Assembly (NCBI RefSeq): GCF_001274945.1
Contig: NZ_LILB01000005.1
Span: 143,296-207,295 of the forward strand
DNA: 64,000 nucleotides
Origin: Viridibacillus arvi
GTDB lineage: Bacteria > Bacillota > Bacilli > Bacillales_A > Planococcaceae
Reading direction: 5' to 3'
Below the pieces are notes generated by a model. The model had not been told where the DNA came from and made no database searches. It worked only from the letters and a program-made list of their open reading frames with translations. Position numbers and translations under genes: made by a program. Positions 33,433 through 42,806 of this stretch are shown here, one piece after another. How positions within the stretch are numbered: the stretch's first letter is position 1; each line of letters opens with the position of its first letter.

Positions 33433-34167
33433 TCACTTTGTATACTTCTCCAATTGGAATTTTTTCTTACCGTTTAGTTTCCACAAGACAATCCCTTTCC
33501 CTGGAGCAATGTAGTAATGGGAATACGTATCATAGATTTTGTGATCTATTCGAACTTTGACAACTTCATTAAAAGAACCCGCTGCAGTTTTAACTGACAT
33601 ATTTATATCTTGGATTTGCACTTCATCTTGCTCATTTTTCCATTTCTTACCCTTTGTTAATGGGTAGTTCAGTCGAAAACTTGTATGCCCGGTTGGAGAT
33701 AGATATGTGAAGTACTTACTATTTTCCAAATACGACGTATCCAATCCATTTTTAGACTTTGCTTTAACACCGCCTTTTACTTTTACATAGGATTCGGTAC
33801 TATTACCATAATATATGTCTTCTTCGTAATTTTTGTAAGTATACTTCCCTATTTTAGGTAGCAAATTCCCCGTCACTTTTTGCAAAGCTTTTTTAGAGTT
33901 TAGATAAGTGGCAGAAACATATGCTGTTCCTTTTTTATATTGAATTTTTGACCAACCTTTTGAGGTGCTAATCACTTTCACTGTCTCATTTTTCTTTAAA
34001 TGACCCAACTTTTTTGAATTTGTTGTAGCTTTCATACGAACGTTTAATACATCTGCTTGTACATATTGTGTCGTGAAACTCGTTTTTGCTTCTATCTTCG
34101 GTAGGTTAATGAAACTTACACTACTGATTAAAATCACAATAGCCAAAATATATCTAGATCGCTTCAT
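33433..34167 (-). CDS. Secreted SH3b-domain protein
   Basis: 244 residues: signal peptide ending near IEAKT, one bacterial SH3 domain (~38-92, VLNVRMKATTNSKKLGHLKK..WSKIQYKKGTAYV), and a C-terminal strand-rich domain of about 140 residues with conserved YYIAPGKGIVLWKL. It is probably a cell-wall-associated protein; SH3b domains bind peptidoglycan cross-bridges. The C-terminal domain is similar to one found after SH3b or in lipoproteins of unknown role. Stands alone. Confidence 0.75.
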   Translation of the reverse strand: MKRSRYILAIVILISSVSFINLPKIEAKTSFTTQYVQADVLNVRMKATTNSKKLGHLKKNETVKVISTSKGWSKIQYKKGTAYVSATYLNSKKALQKVTGNLLPKIGKYTYKNYEEDIYYGNSTESYVKVKGGVKAKSKNGLDTSYLENSKYFTYLSPTGHTSFRLNYPLTKGKKWKNEQDEVQIQDINMSVKTAAGSFNEVVKVRIDHKIYDTYSHYYIAPGKGIVLWKLNGKKKFQLEKYTK

Positions 34168-34402
34168 TTTGGAACTCTCCTCCTATTCAGATCAAAAACC
34201 TATTAATTCTATACAATCCATTATATAAAACTAAGTACCCGAAAATATCCAATTTAATCATTTTTTTAAACCTTAAATAAACAGAATTTTCAACTAACTA
34301 TTAAATTCACTATTTTAATTGGTATATTTACTACCTTGCTCTCCATATATTGATTTTAAAGATTTAATAGTTTCACTTATTTAATTGAAAGGAGGAGAAA
34401 GG

Positions 34403-35236
34403 ATGAAAAAAAGTTTAATAATATTGCTATTGATAACGAGTATGATCTTAACAGCATGTGGGGGGGGTGACAGTGATAAGGCTGGGAATGCAGGTGAGTC
34501 CACAATTGATCGTGTAAAGAAGGCTGGAAAATTGGTTGTTGGTACGGCTACAGGATATGCACCTTTTGAAATGGTCAATTTGAAAGACGAGTTTGTCGGC
34601 TATGATATCGATACCGCGAAAGCAATTGGGAAGGCGTTAGATGTAAAAGTAGAATTTAAAGAATATTCATTTGATGGATTAATAGCTGCCTTGCAAGTTG
34701 GTGAAATTGATATGATCGTTTCAGGTATGACAATTACTGGCCCCCGTGCATTGTCTGTTAGTTTCCCGAATCCATATTATCAAACAAAGCAAGTTATGTT
34801 ATTACCTGATACAGATAAGACAACAAAGTCTTGGAAAGAGCTCGATAAAAAAGGAAAGAAAATTGCAACTATTATTGGGACCACTGGTCAAATTTTTGCT
34901 AAAGCAAACTTCAAAAATGCAGAATTCAAAGATTACAGAGAAATGCCGGCTGCAGCTTTAGCGATGTTATCAGGTCAGTTAGATGCCGTAATCTATGACG
35001 AGTCTTCAGTACGAATTTGGCAAAAGCAGAATGGGAAATCTCATATTTTAGATGAGAATATTTCGGCTGAAAATTTAGGGATTGCCGTAGCTCATAATGA
35101 TTTAGTAACAGTCCAATGGCTAAATTCATTCCTCTATAGTTATTTAGGTGGACCACAGGAGTTAGCTTCACGTTCTTACTGGTTTGAAAGTGATGATTGG
35201 TACGGAGATATTAATACAAAAATAGAGGCAGAATGA
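34403..35236 (+). CDS. Polar amino-acid ABC transporter, substrate-binding lipoprotein
   Basis: 277 residues from ATG 34403 behind AAAGGAGGAG. Lipobox LTAC with Cys19 gives lipid anchoring outside the membrane. Family 3 binding fold: GTATGYAPFEMV, GYDIDTAKAIGKAL, and VSGMTITGPRALSVSF match glutamine/arginine/cystine binders. First gene of a binding protein-permease-ATPase operon. The ligand cannot be fixed by eye. Confidence 0.9.
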   Translation: MKKSLIILLLITSMILTACGGGDSDKAGNAGESTIDRVKKAGKLVVGTATGYAPFEMVNLKDEFVGYDIDTAKAIGKALDVKVEFKEYSFDGLIAALQVGEIDMIVSGMTITGPRALSVSFPNPYYQTKQVMLLPDTDKTTKSWKELDKKGKKIATIIGTTGQIFAKANFKNAEFKDYREMPAAALAMLSGQLDAVIYDESSVRIWQKQNGKSHILDENISAENLGIAVAHNDLVTVQWLNSFLYSYLGGPQELASRSYWFESDDWYGDINTKIEAE

Positions 35237-35256
35237 CCGGTTAAGTCTGATACTTT

Positions 35257-35292
35257 GAAGATCTTATTTTATCTTTGTACGTATAAGGTCTT
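35257..35292 (+). terminator. Intercistronic hairpin in the amino-acid ABC operon
   Basis: Stem GAAGATCTTA / TAAGGTCTTC followed by AATCATTTT, between the binding-protein and permease genes. It probably reduces read-through so that the binding protein is made in excess. Confidence 0.55.
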
Positions 35293-35345
35293 CAATCATT
35301 TTAATGCTCTTATATAAGTCATATCAATGGAGGAGTTCCTACACT

Positions 35346-36008
35346 ATGAGATATCAACCTGATTGGAGTGTTATTACAAATAATCTCGATATCTTTTTTA
35401 AAGGGATGTATTTGACGCTCGAGATTTCAGCACTATCTTTACTATTTGCTATTCCTATTGGGATTCTTTTCGGAGTTGGTCGGATATCGAAAAATCCTAT
35501 CATTCGTTTTATTTCTTCCGTCTATGTAGAAGTTATGCGTGGTGTTCCCCTGCTCGTTATATTGATTTGGATTCATCTCGTTCTTGGTCAGTTTTTAAAG
35601 CTTGGGGCTTTTTGGGGATCTATTGTTTCTCTCGCTATTTTCTCAGGTTCATTTATAGCAGAAATTGTTCGTGGGGGAATTCAATCTGTTCCAAAAGGAC
35701 AAATGGAAGCTGCACGTTCATCAGGCATGTCCAATTTTCAAGCTATGCGTTTAATTATATTGCCTCAAGCTTTTAGAAAAACATTACCTCCTATGGCATC
35801 GCAATTCATCATTCTTATAAAAGACTCATCTCTCGTTTCAACCATTTCAGCTGTAGACTTAACATTAAAAGCGACAAATCTAGCCGCTATCTCTTATCGT
35901 TATATTGAAATATGGACATTCGTTGCTCTGTTATATTTTGCAATGACATTTACATTATCTCTAATCATACGACAGTTTGAAAAACATTGGTTAAAAAGCG
36001 AGTATTAA
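35346..36008 (+). CDS. Polar amino-acid ABC transporter permease
   Basis: 220 residues from ATG 35346 (GGAGGAG upstream). HisM/GlnP-type permease with five hydrophobic segments, the N-terminal motif YLTLEISALSLLFAIPIG, and the EAA loop EAARSSGMSNFQAMRLIILPQAFR that contacts the ATPase. It forms a homodimer in the membrane. Second gene of the importer operon; 15 bp before the ATPase gene. Confidence 0.92.
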   Translation: MRYQPDWSVITNNLDIFFKGMYLTLEISALSLLFAIPIGILFGVGRISKNPIIRFISSVYVEVMRGVPLLVILIWIHLVLGQFLKLGAFWGSIVSLAIFSGSFIAEIVRGGIQSVPKGQMEAARSSGMSNFQAMRLIILPQAFRKTLPPMASQFIILIKDSSLVSTISAVDLTLKATNLAAISYRYIEIWTFVALLYFAMTFTLSLIIRQFEKHWLKSEY

Positions 36009-36023
36009 GAAAGGACTGATTGC

Positions 36024-36752
36024 ATGATTTCTATTAACAGTGTCAATAAAAGCTTTGGCAACAATCAAGTTTTAGCAGATATTAACTTAGAGGTAGAAAA
36101 ATCAAATGTGATTGCATTAATCGGACCAAGTGGTGCAGGAAAATCCACGCTCATCCGAGTGATCAATGCTCTTGAAGAAATTGATAGTGGGGCAATTATA
36201 GTAGATGGGACTTCGATTCATGATAAAAAAACGGATATCAATAAAGCCCGTACAAATATCGGTTTCGTATTTCAAAGCTTTAATTTATACCCATTTTTAA
36301 CAGCGCTTGAAAATGTCACAATAGCTCCTATTAAAGTAAAAGGAATGACAAAATCTGAAGCAGAAAAAATGGGTACTGAGTTACTTAGTTCCCTTGGCTT
36401 AGCTGACAAAATACACGTCCACCCCTCTCATCTTTCAGGTGGACAACAACAACGTGTGGCCATTGCACGAGCTTTGGCAATGGATCCACAAATCATGCTT
36501 TTCGATGAGCCTACTTCTGCACTAGACCCTGAGATGGTAAAAGAAGTATTGGATGCCATTCGGAAGCTTGCTAAGGAAGGAATGACGATGATTGTTGTGA
36601 CACATGAAATGGGATTTGCTCGCGAAATATGCGACAAAATTGTTTTTATGGCTGAAGGAAAAATTGTTGAAGTTAATTCACCTGAAAAGTTTTTCACTGC
36701 TCCTGAATCTGAACGTGCAAAGACATTTTTATCAAAAGTTTTAAATCACTAA
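36024..36752 (+). CDS. Polar amino-acid ABC transporter ATPase (GlnQ-like)
   Basis: 242 residues with Walker A GPSGAGKST (34-42), Q-loop FVFQSFNLYPFLT, signature LSGGQQQRVAIARAL, Walker B IMLFDEPTSALDPE and the H-loop VVTHEMGFA. Complete. It drives uptake of the amino acid bound by the upstream lipoprotein. The operon ends in a terminator at 36822. Confidence 0.95.
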   Translation: MISINSVNKSFGNNQVLADINLEVEKSNVIALIGPSGAGKSTLIRVINALEEIDSGAIIVDGTSIHDKKTDINKARTNIGFVFQSFNLYPFLTALENVTIAPIKVKGMTKSEAEKMGTELLSSLGLADKIHVHPSHLSGGQQQRVAIARALAMDPQIMLFDEPTSALDPEMVKEVLDAIRKLAKEGMTMIVVTHEMGFAREICDKIVFMAEGKIVEVNSPEKFFTAPESERAKTFLSKVLNH

Positions 36753-36821
36753 TAACGAAATAAAAACTTCTTTTAAAGTATCGATACACCAAATAATCTT
36801 GTACTTTAAATTAAAAGATAC

Positions 36822-36861
36822 AAAAGGATAGATAAAGCAAAAAACCTTTATCCATCCTTTT
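36822..36861 (+). terminator. Terminator of the ABC operon
   Basis: Stem AAAAGGATAGATAAAG / CTTTATCCATCCTTTT followed by TATAAT; convergent with the next gene. Confidence 0.75.
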
Positions 36862-36896
36862 TATAATACAGTTTAGATATAAGATTTCTTATTTTT

Positions 36897-37379
36897 TTAA
36901 ACGGCCAAATCAAAATGGAATATTAATTCTTCTCCGTAATCACCTTCAAATCTTGATTCTTGTTCTTTAAATCCAGCTTTTATGTATAAATTAATTGCTG
37001 CTATATTTGTATGATGAACTGTTAAAATAATCTCATTCTTTTCAGGGTAGTGCTGTTTTGTTATTGTCGGCAATAATTTCAATACATTTAGAGCAAATCC
37101 TTTTCTCTGGAAACGTGAGTCAATAGAGAATGATTTAAAAATAATACTATTTTCATTATTCGTATATATATTCCCTCTTTTATTCGTATAGAGTGCAAAG
37201 CAGCCCACTAATTTCCCCTCATAAACTACAATAAATGGCTGATTGTATTGATCCTTCTTAAATTCCTCGATAACATCAATTGGTAACGAAGTATAAATTG
37301 CTTGCTCTTCAGGTAAACAGTATTTAATTACTGCTGGATAATCACTTTCTTTAATAGTCTTTATAACTAATTCACTCAC
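36897..37379 (-). CDS. GNAT family N-acetyltransferase
   Basis: 160 residues from GTG 37379, which has AGGAGG eight bases upstream. Acetyl-CoA motif DSRFQRKGFALNVL followed by TVHHTNIAAINLYIKAGF, the standard GNAT motif B. Cytoplasmic enzyme of unknown substrate; resembles YkkB-type acetyltransferases. Monocistronic. Confidence 0.87.
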   Translation of the reverse strand: MSELVIKTIKESDYPAVIKYCLPEEQAIYTSLPIDVIEEFKKDQYNQPFIVVYEGKLVGCFALYTNKRGNIYTNNENSIIFKSFSIDSRFQRKGFALNVLKLLPTITKQHYPEKNEIILTVHHTNIAAINLYIKAGFKEQESRFEGDYGEELIFHFDLAV

Positions 37380-37498
37380 CTATGTATCCTCCTATTTTCT
37401 AATTTTAACTTTTATTATTTTAACACATAGAATAGTTTCAATATTTCGGTTTCATATTTATTGATGAATATAACAATGATTTTTAGACAATAAAAAAA

Positions 37499-37524
37499 TA
37501 CACCACAACTAGTATTGTGGTGTA
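37499..37524 (-). terminator. Terminator downstream of the 51-aa gene
   Basis: Perfect 10-bp stem TACACCACAA / TTGTGGTGTA with a T-run on the minus strand. Confidence 0.8.
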
Positions 37525-37574
37525 CTTTCTAGAAAAATCTGCAACATGTTAAACAAGTAACCTATTCATTTCAT

Positions 37575-37730
37575 TTATTTTTTATCCACAAGTACTAATG
37601 CAAGTGTAGCTATTGGACCCAAAAATAAAGATAGTAGAAACCAGTTGAATCCTGAGCGATTCTTCCCTTGCGCAATACCCGCATTTATGAGCATAAGAGT
37701 ACCCCAACCGACTACATACTGATTATCCAT
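37575..37730 (-). CDS. Small membrane protein (51 aa)
   Basis: 51 residues opening MDNQYVVGWGTLMLINAG, with a polar AQGKNRSG turn and a second hydrophobic stretch (FLLSLFLGPIATLALVLV). The pattern is that of PLDc_N/superinfection-exclusion-like two-helix small membrane proteins. The stop is followed by a strong terminator. The ribosome site is weak (GGGAT). It lies 73 bp after the methyltransferase gene and may share its transcript. Function unknown. Confidence 0.6.
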   Translation of the reverse strand: MDNQYVVGWGTLMLINAGIAQGKNRSGFNWFLLSLFLGPIATLALVLVDKK

Positions 37731-37803
37731 TTTATCCCGACTTTCTTTTTTAATTACTATTTATACGGATAAAGAGGATTGTTAGTTTCAGATTAATACC
37801 TAG

Positions 37804-39786
37804 CTATATTACTAGAACTTCTTCTACACCATTTCGCTTTAATATTTGCTGTGCCTTGTTGCGTATTGCTTCATTATGAAAACAATCTTCGTAAAATACC
37901 ATACGGCTAGGTTTTTTGCTTGCTAAAATATTAATTTGGTCTAGTGATAGGACCTTTTCAAGACAGATGAATACTGTACCTCCATTGACTGAAAAAACGG
38001 TACATCCCCCTAATATGAATCGTTCAATTGGTAGTACTATATCTATTCCTTGCTTGAGAAGCAATTCAAATAATACGTCCTCTTCACTTCTTCCTTGTTT
38101 CAAAGGTTTAGTTAAATTTATAGGCATCGGTTCTACATTTGATAGGTACTCTTCCCACATTTTTAAATTCGTCGTATCGAGTTTGAAATTTTTAAAACCT
38201 AAATCATGGTGAGTGGAATGTTGTATCTCCCTCTTCATACATACCAACCGCTCTTTACCAAGTTCTGATAATAACGGCTTTCTTCCAACACTCTTTAAAT
38301 AATCTATAAGTTTTTTAGTTTCTTTTTTAGCTTCACTTGATAATTTCTCTTGTAATTGTTCAAGGTTTTCATTAATTTGCACAAGTATATAACGAAGGGA
38401 TAAATTACTTTCAATATTATATCGAACAGTCGCTTCACCAAACGTCCCTGAGCCAGAGAAAAAATCCATCACTATATCATCGTCTTTTAAAGCGACCATA
38501 CTCAAAATTCTTTTAATTAATTTTAAAGGTTTTTTACCGTTTCGATAATCTACGAATCCCTCTTTATCTAAACCGGTTGTTTTAATATCTGCCCAAAAAT
38601 CACAAGGATGTACGGTTAAATAATCATCAGCAAAAAGTATTTTAATACGTGGTGACTCTACAGCTGTATTATAGTGATTGTTTATAAAATACAGCTTGTT
38701 GTTTGGTGTAGTCATTACAAATGCTTGATTGTGATTTGTTTTTCTCTTTTCATCAGCAATAGTTTTAACACTAGCCGCCACTGAAACGGTTCTAATAATT
38801 CTCCAAGCATTAGTAAATAAGAATCCTTCAAGATCTCTTTTTTCAATATTGTTCTTTTTAGCAAATTCAGAAACGGGGACCATTTGTATGTTTGCTAAAA
38901 TGACATCACTTCTTTTAATGTCTTCTATTGTTCTATCTTCATTATCACGAATAGCTTTTAATTCTTCTATTTCTTTTTTACTAATATTTGTGAGAATTGT
39001 TTTATATTCATTATCCCATGTACTTTTAGGGATTCTAATTTTTTCAAATGTAGCGTTTCTTTTTTTATAGCAAAGTACATATTCCTTTAATTTAGGAATT
39101 TTTCTTTTAACATGCGTCATTTTTACACCTGTTGGTTCAGACATTTTGACAACGATGGTCGTGACAAAATTCTCCTCCCCAAATATTTCATTGCAAATTC
39201 GTTTTAAATTATCCACTTCATTATCATCGATGGAGATAAAGATCACCCCTTCATCAGACAATAAGTTACGGGCAATTTTCAACCTCGGATACATCATATT
39301 TAACCATTCTGTATGAACTCTTCCACTAGTCACTGCATTCGATTCTAAACTTCCATTCGTATGTTCTTTATAGTTTTTCATCTGGTCACGGAAGTTATCT
39401 TTATAAACAAAATTATTTCCAGTATTGTATGGCGGATCAATATAGATAAGCTTTACCCGATTATGATAGCTAGTTTGAAGTAATCGCAATACTTCTAAGT
39501 TATCACCTTCAATATAAAGGTTTTTTGTTGTTTCCCAATCTAAACTCCCTGCGATATCAGGTCTTAAAGTTCCTGTCGTTTGCTTTTGGGCTAATTGAAT
39601 CGCCTCAGTTTTACCATTCCATGTAAAATCAAACCGTTCTTTTTCAGTTTCTATCTGTTCACCTAATAACAATTGAAGCTTTGCAAAATCTATTTTGTTT
39701 TCTATACAAATTTCCGGAAAAAGCTCTTTCATTTTTTCAATATTGTCCTGTACATTATGAAAAGATTGGCCATCTAGTTTATCCAT
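37804..39786 (-). CDS. Type III-like (Mod) N6-adenine DNA methyltransferase, orphan
   Basis: 660 residues from ATG 39786 with AAAGGAG upstream; longer in-frame starts have no site. Beta-class N6-adenine methyltransferase: catalytic motif DPPY (117-120) in LIYIDPPYNTGNNF comes first, and the S-adenosylmethionine motif MDFFSGSGTFGEA follows near residue 445. The middle holds the target-recognition region. The overall plan is that of Mod subunits of type III systems, but no Res helicase-nuclease gene is next to it. It probably works as a solitary methyltransferase that marks DNA or alters expression. Confidence 0.88.
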   Translation of the reverse strand: MDKLDGQSFHNVQDNIEKMKELFPEICIENKIDFAKLQLLLGEQIETEKERFDFTWNGKTEAIQLAQKQTTGTLRPDIAGSLDWETTKNLYIEGDNLEVLRLLQTSYHNRVKLIYIDPPYNTGNNFVYKDNFRDQMKNYKEHTNGSLESNAVTSGRVHTEWLNMMYPRLKIARNLLSDEGVIFISIDDNEVDNLKRICNEIFGEENFVTTIVVKMSEPTGVKMTHVKRKIPKLKEYVLCYKKRNATFEKIRIPKSTWDNEYKTILTNISKKEIEELKAIRDNEDRTIEDIKRSDVILANIQMVPVSEFAKKNNIEKRDLEGFLFTNAWRIIRTVSVAASVKTIADEKRKTNHNQAFVMTTPNNKLYFINNHYNTAVESPRIKILFADDYLTVHPCDFWADIKTTGLDKEGFVDYRNGKKPLKLIKRILSMVALKDDDIVMDFFSGSGTFGEATVRYNIESNLSLRYILVQINENLEQLQEKLSSEAKKETKKLIDYLKSVGRKPLLSELGKERLVCMKREIQHSTHHDLGFKNFKLDTTNLKMWEEYLSNVEPMPINLTKPLKQGRSEEDVLFELLLKQGIDIVLPIERFILGGCTVFSVNGGTVFICLEKVLSLDQINILASKKPSRMVFYEDCFHNEAIRNKAQQILKRNGVEEVLVI

Positions 39787-40029
39787 ATAAATGCACTCCT
39801 TTATGTATGTACAACTATTGCGATTACAAGAACTCTCCATTTGACAGTATATTCCCATTGTTATATTAACTATTCAATCATAGCTCACATATGTTTTTTC
39901 CTATTTGTTACAATTTCCGTTTACCAGCTGACATTTTTTAAAGATATAGGTTAAAATAGTTCTTAAGTACTTTTTCCCCTGACCTTTGTTCTATTTTTCT
40001 AATGAATTAATATAAAGGTGGTTGTGTAA

Positions 40030-41448
40030 ATGCTTTTAACAATTGAAGAATTAAAAAATACAACTCACGCTACTTACCTATCCGGCAAACTCGTAGAGAC
40101 TATTAAATTTGGGCATGAGCTTGTTGAAAAAGCTATGTTACAACAAGATCGGATTAGTATTCGTTATGGCTATATGTACCTTGCAATTTCATACCATGCA
40201 TTAGCTGATTTAAAAAATGCATTCCACTATACCTTTTTATACGATGAGTACTGTCAACAAAACAAAGAGGATCTGAGTGATCAGGAGAAAGAAAACCTTT
40301 ATCTTCTTCTATTTTTTCTTTATGAATATAATGAAAACTGGGAAAAGGCACGGGAAACAATAATATTAAATATGGATTTAGCAAAAAAGCTATATGCTAC
40401 TGATATGATGAGCAATTGTTTTTGTAATTTAAGCAAGGTAGCGATTGCGGAGCAAAAATATAACGAGGCACATGAATATGCTTTGCAAGGGTTGGATTTA
40501 GCATTATCAAAACATGCCGATATTCCCCAGCTTACGTTCCAAGCATTATGTAACCTTGTTGAGGCATCGTTAAAACTAAATCTAGTAAATGATGCTACCA
40601 AGTATTTAAGCACATTATCAGCTTGTTTAGACGATTCTAATTCAATCAAGTGGCAAATCCTTTATTATCAATATGTCGGAGAGTTTTATTATTTAAAAGG
40701 GCAATTCGAAGTAAGTTACAAAGCCGCAACTACTTGCAAAGAACTAACGTCAAAGGCAGGAAATTTAGCCGCTAAAATTAGAATTATCTCACTGTTAATA
40801 GAGCTTTGTGAACGGTTAAATCACTTTGAAGACGGTTATTATTATTACAAAGAATACGTTGATATTTTACATGAATTAAAACGAGCCGCTATTTATAAAA
40901 CAACCCTTCAGCTTGAAATTCAACATCGTGTGGCAGCTATTCAAGAACGCTCCAACTTAGATGGTTTAACGAATATTTATAATCGCTATCATTTAGAAAA
41001 CGTAGCAAAAAAGTGGTTATTAGAAGCAGCAAATGAAAAATCGAATGTTACTTGTTTAGTATTTGATATCGATAAATTCAAATCAATAAATGATCAATAT
41101 GGCCATTTAATTGGCGATGATGTCATTAAGCTAGTCGCAAACACTTGCAAAGAATTATCCAATCTAGAAACAACGTTCGCAGCTCGTTTTGGTGGTGATG
41201 AATTTGTCATTTTACTCCGTCACCTAACATCCACTGAGGTAATGGAATTTGCAAATACTCTTAATCATACATTAGCTGCCATGAAGATTCCTATAGAAGA
41301 CTCTATACTTACATTTACAGTTAGTATGGGCATGGCAACCAACCTTAAAGGCGAGGTTAATTCTTTCCATGAAATCTTCAAAAACGCTGATATCGCATTA
41401 TATAACGCAAAAGAAAATGGACGAAATCAGATTAGACAGTACGAGTGA
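40030..41448 (+). CDS. Diguanylate cyclase with N-terminal TPR region
   Basis: 472 residues without membrane segments. The first ~300 residues are helix pairs of the tetratricopeptide type (YMYLAISYHALADLKNAFHY and similar), then a coiled linker and a GGDEF domain: DGLTNIYNRYH at its start, FDIDKFKSINDQYGH metal site and the active site RFGGDEF near residue 400. It should make cyclic di-GMP in response to a protein or peptide bound by the TPR part. No EAL domain. Monocistronic. Confidence 0.9.
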   Translation: MLLTIEELKNTTHATYLSGKLVETIKFGHELVEKAMLQQDRISIRYGYMYLAISYHALADLKNAFHYTFLYDEYCQQNKEDLSDQEKENLYLLLFFLYEYNENWEKARETIILNMDLAKKLYATDMMSNCFCNLSKVAIAEQKYNEAHEYALQGLDLALSKHADIPQLTFQALCNLVEASLKLNLVNDATKYLSTLSACLDDSNSIKWQILYYQYVGEFYYLKGQFEVSYKAATTCKELTSKAGNLAAKIRIISLLIELCERLNHFEDGYYYYKEYVDILHELKRAAIYKTTLQLEIQHRVAAIQERSNLDGLTNIYNRYHLENVAKKWLLEAANEKSNVTCLVFDIDKFKSINDQYGHLIGDDVIKLVANTCKELSNLETTFAARFGGDEFVILLRHLTSTEVMEFANTLNHTLAAMKIPIEDSILTFTVSMGMATNLKGEVNSFHEIFKNADIALYNAKENGRNQIRQYE

Positions 41449-41580
41449 GCTATTATTAAAGGCATCACTACTTCATACCACTTTTCAAAATAAGGTATAC
41501 TTAAACTTCTAATTCAGTAATGGGTCAGAAGTTTATTTTTTATTGAACGTATTATCTTTTTTAAAGGAGTAAAAAAAATT

Positions 41581-42672
41581 ATGGCAGAACTACGAAAAGA
41601 TGTTTATAATAAAGCGTTTTTCGATCAATTTTGTAAGAAAGTAAAAAGCGTCTATCCATCATTTAACGAACAGCAATTCATGACACTTTTATTTGATGAA
41701 GAATGGGAACAACGCGAGTTAAAACAACGAACACGACATATTACTCATACATTAAGGGCTACCTTACCCCCAACTTATCCAGATGCTATCACTGTCTTAA
41801 GTCGACTTGTTCCTGAATGCAAAGGTTTTGAGTACTTATTTTTCCCTGATTTTATAGAAGCTTATGGTTTATCGGATTGGGAAACTTCAATTGAAGCATT
41901 AAAACTCTTTACACTAACATCCAGCTCCGAATTTGCTGTACGTCCATTTATTGAAAAAGATCCGAAGAAAATGATGTCCATTATGGAAGAATGGGCTAAA
42001 GATGAAAATGAGCATGTGCGTAGATTAGCGAGTGAAGGATGTCGACCGCGCCTTCCGTGGGGGCCTGCTTTGAAGATGTTTAAAAAAGACCCTACACCTA
42101 TTATTCCTATTTTAGAGTTATTAAAGGAAGATGATAGTGAATATGTCCGGAAAAGTGTGGCAAATAATTTAAATGATATAACAAAGGATCATCCAGAATT
42201 AGTGAACTCTTTAGGTAAGAATTGGATAGGTCATAACCCTAAAACAGATTGGATTATCAAACATGCTTGTAGAACACTTCTTAGACAAGCAGACCCAACT
42301 ACACTCGCATTATTCGGATTCCATAACAATCCTATTGTTGAATTAAAAGAATTTGACCTTTCAACAGATCTATTAGCTATTGGGGAAGCATTAACATTTA
42401 AGTTTACGTTTACTAATCCCACTACAGATGCAGCAAAACTTAGGATTGAGTATGGCATTGATTTTATGAAAGCAAATGGTATAACTCGTAGAAAGCTTTT
42501 TAAGATAACAGAAAATACGTATCTACCTGGTGAATATACTTATACTAGAAGTCATTCCTTTAAACAGTTATCTACTAGAAAACATTATCCAGGTGAACAT
42601 AGAATAGCAATTTTTATTAATGGTGTAGAAATGACTGGAATTGAGTTTGTATTGACGGAAGAAAAAAACTAG
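41581..42672 (+). CDS. AlkC-type DNA alkylation repair glycosylase
   Basis: 363 residues. HEAT-like helical repeats (~1-240) form the DNA-binding solenoid of the AlkC/AlkD superfamily, including EHVRRLASEGCRPRLPWG and EYVRKSVANNLNDITKDHP. The C-terminal ~100 residues (EALTFKFTFTNPTTDAAKLR..) look like an immunoglobulin-fold domain, as described for the AlkC branch (YhaZ-like). It should excise alkylated bases such as 3-methyladenine. The catalytic residues cannot be fixed by eye. Confidence 0.82.
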   Translation: MAELRKDVYNKAFFDQFCKKVKSVYPSFNEQQFMTLLFDEEWEQRELKQRTRHITHTLRATLPPTYPDAITVLSRLVPECKGFEYLFFPDFIEAYGLSDWETSIEALKLFTLTSSSEFAVRPFIEKDPKKMMSIMEEWAKDENEHVRRLASEGCRPRLPWGPALKMFKKDPTPIIPILELLKEDDSEYVRKSVANNLNDITKDHPELVNSLGKNWIGHNPKTDWIIKHACRTLLRQADPTTLALFGFHNNPIVELKEFDLSTDLLAIGEALTFKFTFTNPTTDAAKLRIEYGIDFMKANGITRRKLFKITENTYLPGEYTYTRSHSFKQLSTRKHYPGEHRIAIFINGVEMTGIEFVLTEEKN

Positions 42673-42764
42673 GATTATTTTCAATACTTTCATATGCTCA
42701 TAGTTAATTATTTAGAGGCGCAGCCAACTATACTTTAGGCTATTAATTAATACTTCTTACTAAT

Positions 42765-42800
42765 AAAAAACAGATTCTCGTAACTGAGAATCTGTTTTTT
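42765..42800. terminator. Bidirectional terminator
   Basis: 15-bp stem AAAAAACAGATTCTC / GAGAATCTGTTTTTT with a 6-base loop, between convergent genes. Confidence 0.88.
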
Positions 42801-42806
42801 GCTCAT

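Noticed and set aside
37804-39786. Complete type III restriction-modification or BREX system
   Set aside because: No Res, Pgl/Brx or other defence gene on either side.
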